Source: Treponema sp.
GTDB taxonomy: Bacteria > Spirochaetota > Spirochaetia > Treponematales > Breznakiellaceae
Direction: 5' to 3'
Assembly: GCA_031271075.1 (NCBI GenBank)
Contig: JAISWN010000167.1
Location: forward strand, 1-10,651
Length of the DNA stretch: 10,651 nt
Positions 5,824 through 10,651 of the stretch are shown one piece after another. Every line of letters starts with the position of its first letter. The stretch's first letter is position 1. Position numbers and translations under genes: made by a program. The notes below the pieces were generated by a model. The model was given only the letters and a program-made list of their open reading frames with translations. It was not told the DNA's origin and ran no database searches.

Positions 5824-7125
5824 ATGGATGAGTTGTTCACTAAAGCGCGGGATCTTCTTGCCAAATGGAAGGGGGATACGTATGTGTTTGGCCGGGGGGT
5901 GCTGCCCCAGGTGGGCAAGCTTGCCGCGGCCCAGGGTAAAAACGCCCTGGTGGTCTGTAATACCACCTACATGAAACCCGTGGCGGACGCGGTAGTGGAT
6001 GCCCTTAAAAAGGCCGGTGTCTCCGTCTCCGGCGGCGCGATAGTACCCGACGCGGGCCCCAATGCCCCCCGGGCGGACGTGTACCGTATCGAGACCTATA
6101 TCCTCCACCATAAGCCCGACGTGATCATCGCGGTAGGGGGAGGATCCACCATCGACGCCTGCAAGGCGGCAAATTTCCTGGCCACCCTGGGCGGCGCGGT
6201 AAGCCCCGAAGTGGATCACTGGTTCGGAACCGGCATCGTAAGCGGGGCACTGAAAAGCACGGGGAAGAAACTCTACCCCCTGATCGCCGTGGAAACCTCC
6301 GCCAGCTCCGGCGCCCACCTGACCAAGTATTCCAACATTACCGACCCCGTGGCAGGCCAGAAGAAGCTGGTGGTAGACGACGCCATTGTTCCCCAGTACA
6401 GCGTTTTCGACTACGACGTAACTGCCTCTATGCCCATCCCGGTTACTATCGACGGCGCGCTGGATTCCATTGCCCACTGCTTCGAGGTCTTCTCCGGGCT
6501 TCCCGCCGGCGCCCCCCAGGAGAAGTACGATCTTGCGGCGTCCCTTACGGAAGCGGCGGTAGAGCTGACCGTGAAGTACGCGCCCCGGGTTATCAAGGAT
6601 CCCAAGGACATGGAAGCCCGGGAAGCCATCGGGATGTCCACCGACCTGGGCGGCTACGCCATCATGGTGGGAGGCACCCACGGCCCCCACATGACCAGTT
6701 TTTCCCTGGTGGATCTGGCCGGCCACGGGACGGCCTGCGGGATCATGAACCCCTACTACCTGGTGTTCTTCGCCCCGGTAATCGAGAAACAGCTTAAACT
6801 GGTGGGGAACATCTTCAAGAAATACGGTTATATCGGTGAAAACCCGGACAGCCTTTCCGGCCGGGATCTGGGCATTGCCGTTGCCAGGGGCATGGTTGCC
6901 TTCGGAAAAGCCATCAAGGCCCCCACCACCCTGCGGGATCTGCCCAAGTGGAACGACGGCTACGTGGAGAAGATCCTTACCGCCGCCAAGGATCCCCAGT
7001 TGGATATGAAGCTCAAGAACATGCCCGTACCCCTTTCCGCCACCAAGGTGGACGAGTACATGGGCCCCATCATCCGGGCCGCGGTAGACGGGGACTTCTC
7101 CCTGATCAAGAGCATGGCTTCTTAG
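5824..7125 (+). CDS. Iron-type (group III) NAD(P)-dependent alcohol dehydrogenase
   Basis: Cytosolic oxidoreductase interconverting an aldehyde or ketone and an alcohol with NAD(P)H. The N-terminal Rossmann-like domain carries VGGGSTIDACKA (about 104-115), the nucleotide-phosphate loop. The C-terminal helical domain supplies a full metal site: Asp214 and His218 (LDSIAHCFE), His286 (GGTHGPHM) and His301 (AGHGTACG), equivalent to FucO D196, H200, H263 and H277 with one extra residue between the last two. At 433 residues it is about 50 longer than FucO, partly from an insertion around 120-150. ATG 5824 has AGGAG eight bases upstream. The 69-base gap after the carboligase gene and 30-base gap before larA place all three in one operon. 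The natural substrate is unknown; tartronate semialdehyde, lactaldehyde or another carboligase-derived carbonyl are candidates by context. It is not related to the usual GarR/GlxR tartronate semialdehyde reductases. Confidence 0.9.
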   Translation: MDELFTKARDLLAKWKGDTYVFGRGVLPQVGKLAAAQGKNALVVCNTTYMKPVADAVVDALKKAGVSVSGGAIVPDAGPNAPRADVYRIETYILHHKPDVIIAVGGGSTIDACKAANFLATLGGAVSPEVDHWFGTGIVSGALKSTGKKLYPLIAVETSASSGAHLTKYSNITDPVAGQKKLVVDDAIVPQYSVFDYDVTASMPIPVTIDGALDSIAHCFEVFSGLPAGAPQEKYDLAASLTEAAVELTVKYAPRVIKDPKDMEAREAIGMSTDLGGYAIMVGGTHGPHMTSFSLVDLAGHGTACGIMNPYYLVFFAPVIEKQLKLVGNIFKKYGYIGENPDSLSGRDLGIAVARGMVAFGKAIKAPTTLRDLPKWNDGYVEKILTAAKDPQLDMKLKNMPVPLSATKVDEYMGPIIRAAVDGDFSLIKSMAS

Positions 7126-7136
7126 GCCCGCGGGCC
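7125..7136. repeat. 12-base GC palindrome between dehydrogenase and larA genes
   Basis: GGCCCGCGGGCC is a perfect palindrome beginning on the last base of the dehydrogenase stop codon. No T-run follows, so it is not a terminator; it may form a small mRNA stem just upstream of the larA Shine-Dalgarno (AGGAGG 7144-7149). Confidence 0.35.
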
Positions 7137-7155
7137 GGGACTCAGGAGGGCGTCT

Positions 7156-8427
7156 ATGCCGATTGTTTCGTTCCCCTACGGGAAAGAGGTTCTTAACTAC
7201 GATATCCCCGCTTCCCGTTTTAAAGGGGAACTGGTGTCCCGGATGCACCATTACCGGGCGGAAAAAAGCCAGGAGACCCTGGTTGACGAAGCCCTGGAGC
7301 AGCCAGCAGGCACGCCTCCCCTTAGGGTAATGGCGGAAGGCAAAAAAAAGGTGGTCCTGATAGCCAGCGACCACACCCGCCCGGTTCCCAGCAGGATCAT
7401 CGTTCCCCGGCTTCTCGCGGAGATCCGCCGGGGAAGCCCCGAAGCGGATATCACGATCCTCGTGGCCACCGGCTGCCACCGGGAAACCACCCGGACGGAG
7501 TTGGAAGGCAAGTTCGGCCCGGAGCTCATGAAAAGGGAAAAGATCGTCGTTCACGACTGCGATTCCCCCGACATGGTTTACCTGGGAAAACTCCCCTCCG
7601 GCGGGGACCTTATCATCAACAAACTGGCGGCGGAGGCGGATCTCCTTATCGCCGAAGGCTTTATAGAGCCCCACTTTTTCGCGGGATTCTCCGGGGGCCG
7701 CAAGAGCGTCCTTCCCGGCATTGCCAGCCGCAAAACCGTGGTCTACAACCACAACGCCGAGTTTATCGCCCACCCCCGGGCCCGGACGGGAGTTTTGGAG
7801 GGCAACCCCATCCATACCGACATGCTCTACGCCGCCCGGAAGGCCCGGCTCGACTTTATCTGCAACGTGGTGATCAACGCCCAAAAGGAAGTGATCTACG
7901 CCGCCGCGGGGGACTGCGACCTGGCCCACCGGCAGGGCAGCGAATTCCTCCTGGACAAGTGCCGGGCGGATGCCATACCCGCGGACATCGCCATCTCCAC
8001 CAACGGGGGTTATCCCCTGGATCAGAACATCTACCAGGCGGTTAAGGGCATGACCGCCGCCGAGGCCACGGTAAGAAAAGGCGGGGTGATCATCATGCTG
8101 GCCAAATCCAACGACGGCCACGGCGCCCCGGAATTCTACAAGACCTTTGCGGAGGAAAAAGATCCGGATCGGATGCTGGACACCTTCATGAAGACTCCCA
8201 AGGAAAACACCCGTGTCGATCAGTGGCAGTCCCAGATCTTTGCCCGGGTTCTGAAACACGCCCGGGTCGTCTACGTTTCCGATGCCCCGGACGGGATGGT
8301 TCGGGATCTCCACATGATCCCCGCCCATTCCCTGGAAGAAGCGCTAAAACTTGCCGGAGAAACGCTGGGGAACCCCCGGGCCTCCATCGTCGCCATCCCC
8401 GACGGGGTGGCGGTAATGGTGCGCTAG
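7156..8427 (+). CDS. larA: LarA-family nickel-dependent 2-hydroxyacid racemase/epimerase
   Basis: Predicted to invert the C2 centre of a 2-hydroxyacid by hydride transfer using the nickel-pincer nucleotide cofactor. The 423-residue length matches L. plantarum LarA (424). Key residues match in order: nucleotide-binding SDHTRPVP (71-78), catalytic His108 (ATGCHRET) and His173 (EPHFFAG), Lys183 (GGRKSV) for covalent cofactor attachment, and His199 (YNHN) for nickel. These correspond to LarA H108, H174, K184 and H200. ATG 7156 has a strong AGGAGG six bases upstream. It ends the operon with the carboligase and alcohol dehydrogenase. The LarA superfamily includes racemases for lactate, malate, 2-hydroxyglutarate and aromatic hydroxyacids, and sugar-acid epimerases, so lactate need not be the substrate; glycerate or a carboligase-derived hydroxyacid is suggested by context only. 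Cofactor genes larB, larC and larE are not in the window and must lie elsewhere. Confidence 0.9.
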   Translation: MPIVSFPYGKEVLNYDIPASRFKGELVSRMHHYRAEKSQETLVDEALEQPAGTPPLRVMAEGKKKVVLIASDHTRPVPSRIIVPRLLAEIRRGSPEADITILVATGCHRETTRTELEGKFGPELMKREKIVVHDCDSPDMVYLGKLPSGGDLIINKLAAEADLLIAEGFIEPHFFAGFSGGRKSVLPGIASRKTVVYNHNAEFIAHPRARTGVLEGNPIHTDMLYAARKARLDFICNVVINAQKEVIYAAAGDCDLAHRQGSEFLLDKCRADAIPADIAISTNGGYPLDQNIYQAVKGMTAAEATVRKGGVIIMLAKSNDGHGAPEFYKTFAEEKDPDRMLDTFMKTPKENTRVDQWQSQIFARVLKHARVVYVSDAPDGMVRDLHMIPAHSLEEALKLAGETLGNPRASIVAIPDGVAVMVR

Positions 8428-8442
8428 TATCACGGAATGAAC

Positions 8443-8530
8443 CGCGAAGTCGAAGAAGGCGAAAAAGAGAGGGAATAGTTGGATTTTCCCTCCCTGCTTC
8501 GACTGCGAACCGAAGGTTCGATTCGCCTTT
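8443..8530. repeat. Nested palindromic element downstream of larA
   Basis: Four inverted repeats interlock here. AGTCGAAG (8448-8455) pairs with CTTCGACT (8497-8504), extendable by CG/CG past one mismatch. Inside it GAGGGAA (8469-8475) pairs with TTCCCTC (8486-8492) over a 10-base loop. CGAACC-GAA-GGTTCG (8506-8520) is a perfect 6-3-6 hairpin. AAGGCGAA (8456-8463) pairs with TTCGCCTT (8522-8529), competing with the first stem. It begins 16 bases after the larA stop. It could be a 3' processing or termination structure, a REP or MITE-like unit, or part of a small RNA; no clear T-tail follows. I see no coding gene in 8428-8744. Confidence 0.6.
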
Positions 8531-8603
8531 GTGCTTAAATCTTCTGTAACTACTCAATCGTAGCGTAATTTCAGAACTTTTTCTTCTGTTGTTTTGTTAT
8601 CCC

Positions 8604-8622
8604 CAGTTCGTGGTACGAACTG
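8604..8622. repeat. Perfect 8-3-8 hairpin in the larA-atpD gap
   Basis: CAGTTCGT-GGT-ACGAACTG is a perfect inverted repeat with a three-base loop. It lies about 110 bases upstream of the predicted atpD start and has no T-run. It may be an operator or an RNA stem. Nearby, ACTGCGAAC at 8641-8649 repeats a word also at 8502-8510 in the preceding palindromic element, so the two parts of the gap share sequence. Confidence 0.5.
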
Positions 8623-8696
8623 TAGCTTCGTTATGGTAAAACTGCGAACTTGCTGCCGCGCTGCCGAGTCTCAGGTTTTGGGAACACCCGCGTAAC

Positions 8697-8725
8697 TCGA
8701 CATTTGGCCGTGTATAGTATATTCT
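8697..8725 (+). promoter_or_regulatory. Candidate promoter for the atpD-usp-flavodoxin-like genes
   Basis: TCGACA (8697-8702), 17 bases, TATTCT (8720-8725). The -35 matches 5 of 6 and the -10 4 of 6. TATAGT at 8713-8718 is a better -10 but has no -35 at proper distance. The -10 to start segment TATTCTGGTAAC nearly equals TATACTGGTAAC ahead of the acyltransferase gene. A start near 8732 would leave AAGGAG at the extreme 5' end of the message. Confidence 0.4.
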
Positions 8726-8744
8726 GGTAACAAGGAGAAGATTC

Positions 8745-9368
8745 ATGGCCAGGGATCAGATAGCACCCACAAAGAGCAATCTGTTTCGGGTAAAGGAGCG
8801 TCTTGCCACCGCCGAGGAGGGATACGACCTTCTGGAGCAGAAGCGGGAGATCCTGGTTATGGAACTCATGCGCCAGGTGGAGGAGGTAAAGCTCCTGGAA
8901 CGGGACCTGGACGCCCGGGCGGCTACGGCTTACCCGGCCCTCAAGCGGATGCTCGTTGCCGTGGGCCGGGAGCGGGCCGATCGGCTTGCCCGGGATATCC
9001 GTTACCGTTTTGACTTGGAGGAAAAACGGGTTGCCGCCGCGGGGATGACCCTGCCGGGCCTGGAGATCCGTATGCCCAACGCGGAACTAAAGTATTCCCC
9101 GGCAAATTCATTTGCCGAATGCGATGAAACCGTGTTAGAATTCTTCGAGTTGCTGAAGATATGCACGGAACTGGCGGCGGTCAGGACCATCGCCTGGCGG
9201 CTTGCCCGGGAACTGCGGAAAACCCAGCGCCGGGTAAACGCCCTGGAAAAGATGGTTATTCCTACCGCCCGGGATACCAAGGCGTATATCGAAGCCGCTC
9301 TGGAAGAAAGGGAGAGGGACTCTTTCTTCACGAGTAAACTCCTAAAAAGGAAGGCCGGTAAGGAATGA
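8745..9368 (+). CDS. atpD: V/A-type ATPase central-stalk subunit D
   Basis: Rotor shaft subunit that links the catalytic A3B3 head to the membrane ring of V/A-type ATPases. The 207-residue, nearly all-helical protein has the family signatures: N-terminal PTKSNLFRVKERLATAEEG with a long coiled coil, and a C-terminal coiled coil with ELRKTQRRVNALEKM, IPTARDTKAYIEAAL and EERERDSFFTSKLLK. ATG 8745 has AAGGAG seven bases upstream. Genes for subunits A, B, E, I and K normally flank it, but here upstream is the palindromic gap after larA and downstream is a universal stress protein gene overlapping by ATGA. It is thus an isolated D gene, either split from the main ATPase operon or a second copy. Identity is firm; the gene symbol follows spirochaete usage and should not be confused with the F-type beta subunit. 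Confidence 0.92.
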   Translation: MARDQIAPTKSNLFRVKERLATAEEGYDLLEQKREILVMELMRQVEEVKLLERDLDARAATAYPALKRMLVAVGRERADRLARDIRYRFDLEEKRVAAAGMTLPGLEIRMPNAELKYSPANSFAECDETVLEFFELLKICTELAAVRTIAWRLARELRKTQRRVNALEKMVIPTARDTKAYIEAALEERERDSFFTSKLLKRKAGKE

Positions 9369-9850
9369 TAAAACCCCTTATCTCCAACATTGTTGTGGCT
9401 ATCACCGGTTCTGACGCTTCTATTCTGGCGGCGAAGTACGCTATCGTCATGGCAAAGGCGTACCGGTGCAAGATGACTGCTGTCTATGTGGTGGACACCG
9501 CCACCATCAGGCAGCTTACCCTGAGCAAGATATTCATCCAGGAAGAGAGCCAGGAATACGAGAAAAGCCTTACGTCCAACGGGGAACGTTACCTTTCCTT
9601 TGTGGAGGAACTGGCCCGGGCCAAAGGGGTTAAGATAGACCGGGAACTCCGTCAGGGGGCGGTGTATACCGAGATTCTCACCGTGGCGGACGACCGGAAG
9701 GCGGATCTTATCATCCTGGGATGCTGGGAAAAGGACCGTAGTGCCAGGGATATTATCAGCCAGGCCCACCGGGAAATTATGGTAAACGCCAAGTGCTCCG
9801 TGCTGCTGGTGAAGGAACCGGGTATCGATCAGATTTACAAACAGGCTTGA
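9365..9850 (+). CDS. Universal stress protein (UspA) family, degenerate nucleotide site
   Basis: Small cytosolic alpha/beta protein of the Usp fold, 161 residues. The first strand and helix (NIVVAITGSDASILAAKYAIVMA) and the last block (KADLIILG ... NAKCSVLLVKEPG) are clearly Usp. The ATP-binding signature G-x2-G-x9-G-S/T is not kept: after LG the sequence reads CWEKDRSARDIISQ, losing the second glycine and the GS pair, and the N-terminal Asp that contacts the nucleotide is replaced (AITGSD). It is therefore likely a non-ATP-binding, UspA-like member. Its ATG overlaps the stop of the V-ATPase D gene (ATGA, 9365-9368), implying translational coupling and a joint role in stress or energy status. 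That role is inference; no partner is known. Confidence 0.88.
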   Translation: MIKPLISNIVVAITGSDASILAAKYAIVMAKAYRCKMTAVYVVDTATIRQLTLSKIFIQEESQEYEKSLTSNGERYLSFVEELARAKGVKIDRELRQGAVYTEILTVADDRKADLIILGCWEKDRSARDIISQAHREIMVNAKCSVLLVKEPGIDQIYKQA

Positions 9851-9885
9851 GTAACGATTTTTAACCGGAGGCAGGAAACAGTTTT

Positions 9886-10293
9886 ATGAGAATAGCGGTA
9901 GTAAGCGCGCCGAGGAACCGGGGGGGGATCCCTGAGTATGTAAAGGCCCTGGTCAGGGGCATGGAGTCTATGGGGCACCGGGTTGATGTGGTGGATGCCT
10001 GGACCGAGGATGGTATGCGTCTTCCGGGTTACGAATATATCACCGTGGTCGCCGAGTCTATTTCTTTTTTCTCCGGCAAGATCCCCGAGCCTCTGTCCAG
10101 GGTTCTGGCGGCGGGAAGCAGTCTGGTAGGGAAAAAAAGCGCCGCCTTTGTTAAAAAGGGTAGTTTCTTCCTGGGCCGCACCCTTTCCAACCTGATGAAG
10201 GCCATGGAAAAAGAGGGGATGATGGTAAACTGGAGCGATATTCTCCTCAATCCGTCCCACGCGGAGGCTATGGGTAAACGCATTGGGGCATAG
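9886..10293 (+). CDS. Small flavodoxin-fold protein of unknown function
   Basis: Function not recognised. The 135 residues show an alternating strand-helix pattern of a flavodoxin-like fold: strand 1 MRIAVVSA, a loop PRNRGGIP where flavodoxins bind phosphate, helix 1 EYVKALVRGMESMG, strand 2 RVDVVDA, strand 3 YEYITVVAES, strand 4 KKSAAFVKKGS and helix FLGRTLSNLMKAMEKEG, strand 5 MMVNWSD. There is no cysteine, signal peptide or membrane segment. The classical T/SxTGxT phosphate loop is not obvious, so FMN binding is unproven. ATG 9886 has GGAGG 14 bases and AGGA 9 bases upstream. It lies 35 bases after the stress-protein gene and 50 before the PTS enzyme I gene, likely the same transcript. The start also faintly resembles the N-terminus of GT4 glycosyltransferases, but the protein is far too short for one. 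Confidence 0.7.
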   Translation: MRIAVVSAPRNRGGIPEYVKALVRGMESMGHRVDVVDAWTEDGMRLPGYEYITVVAESISFFSGKIPEPLSRVLAAGSSLVGKKSAAFVKKGSFFLGRTLSNLMKAMEKEGMMVNWSDILLNPSHAEAMGKRIGA

Positions 10294-10343
10294 GATTCGG
10301 TATACTTTCGGGGAAAGGAAATAGCGGAGCCCCGGCTGCTGGT

Positions 10344-10651
10344 ATGAACATATATTCAGGAAAAAGTGTTTTCGCGGGAATCGCCCGGGGAACCGTTTAC
10401 CTATTGCAAAAGCCCGATTTAGCGGTGGACGAGAGCCCTTCCGCTTCCCCCGAAGAGGAATGGGCCGCCTTTGAGACGGCGAAAAAGCAGGCCGACGATC
10501 AGTTGGCGGCTCTTTTTGAAAAGACCAGCCGGGAAATAGGGGAAGAGGAAGCCCTTATCATCGACATTCAGCGGATGATGCTGGAAGACGGCGACCTAAA
10601 TGAGGCGATAGAGCAGTCTATCAGGAAGGAATCCCGCCGGGCCGCCCATGC
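10344..10651 (+). CDS. ptsI: PTS enzyme I, N-terminal part (cut by window edge)
   Basis: Phosphoenolpyruvate-protein phosphotransferase that phosphorylates HPr. Only 102 codons are visible: the first strand GKSVFAGIARGTVYLL matches the enzyme I start, followed by charged helices of the HPr-binding domain (AFETAKKQADDQLAALFEK) and the characteristic IIDIQRMMLEDGDLNEAIEQSI. The active-site histidine and the PEP-binding barrel lie beyond the edge. ATG 10344 has only a distant GGAG (14 bases), so translation initiation looks weak or coupled; no other in-frame start fits before the in-frame upstream sequence loses family similarity. An HPr gene, often just upstream, is absent here. Many spirochaetes keep a regulatory rather than sugar-transporting PTS, which may apply. 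Confidence 0.85.
   Translation, partial: MNIYSGKSVFAGIARGTVYLLQKPDLAVDESPSASPEEEWAAFETAKKQADDQLAALFEKTSREIGEEEALIIDIQRMMLEDGDLNEAIEQSIRKESRRAAH

Noticed and set aside
5362..8328. 988-codon open frame on the minus strand
   Set aside because: It lies antisense to three well-supported genes, has no recognisable domain, and its Gly/His/Val-rich translation is what strong GC third-position bias yields on the opposite strand.
9886..9960. Resemblance of the small protein's start to GT4 glycosyltransferases (GGIPEYVKAL)
   Set aside because: The protein is only 135 residues with no C-terminal nucleotide-sugar domain, and the following strand-helix pattern fits a flavodoxin-like fold better.
1..10651. 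CRISPR, tRNA, rRNA, transposase or phage genes
   Set aside because: No regularly spaced repeats, cloverleaf patterns, rRNA-like blocks or mobile-element proteins were seen by eye on either strand.

Overview
This window is a compact, GC-rich bacterial chromosomal segment with short intergenic gaps and no sign of phage, insertion sequences, CRISPR, tRNA or rRNA. A V/A-type ATPase central-stalk subunit, a single PTS enzyme I gene and the membrane-anchored HtrA suggest a Spirochaetota member of the Treponema/Spirochaeta type. That assignment is an inference from gene content; no phylogenetic marker is present.

Layout. (1) Positions 1-2893, minus strand: a proteostasis cluster transcribed as J-domain protein, methionine aminopeptidase (map, GTG start) and HtrA/DegQ serine protease (cut by the left edge). 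Promoter-like sites lie ahead of the J-domain gene and ahead of htrA. (2) 3025-3873, plus strand: a PlsC-type acyltransferase, divergent from the J-domain gene and apparently expressed from a leaderless transcript. (3) 4072-8427, plus strand: a three-gene operon behind a perfect TTGACA-17-TATAAT promoter flanked by tandem and inverted repeats. It encodes a glyoxylate carboligase-like ThDP enzyme, an iron-type alcohol dehydrogenase and a LarA-family nickel-dependent 2-hydroxyacid racemase/epimerase. (4) 8428-8744: a 317-base gap rich in nested palindromes. (5) 8745-10651, plus strand: V-type ATPase subunit D without its partner genes, a degenerate universal stress protein overlapping it by ATGA, a small flavodoxin-fold protein, and the start of PTS enzyme I (cut by the right edge).

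The most interesting part is the 4-8.4 kb operon. A carboligase that makes a 2- or 3-oxo product, a reductase that could turn it into a hydroxyacid or alcohol, and a racemase that inverts a hydroxyacid centre form a plausible unit for C2/C3 hydroxyacid metabolism. One possibility is glyoxylate to tartronate semialdehyde to glycerate, with stereo-inversion. I do not recognise this three-gene combination as a described pathway. The carboligase closely resembles Gcl but keeps the canonical ThDP-activating glutamate (E47), which E. coli Gcl replaces with valine, so its true reaction is open.
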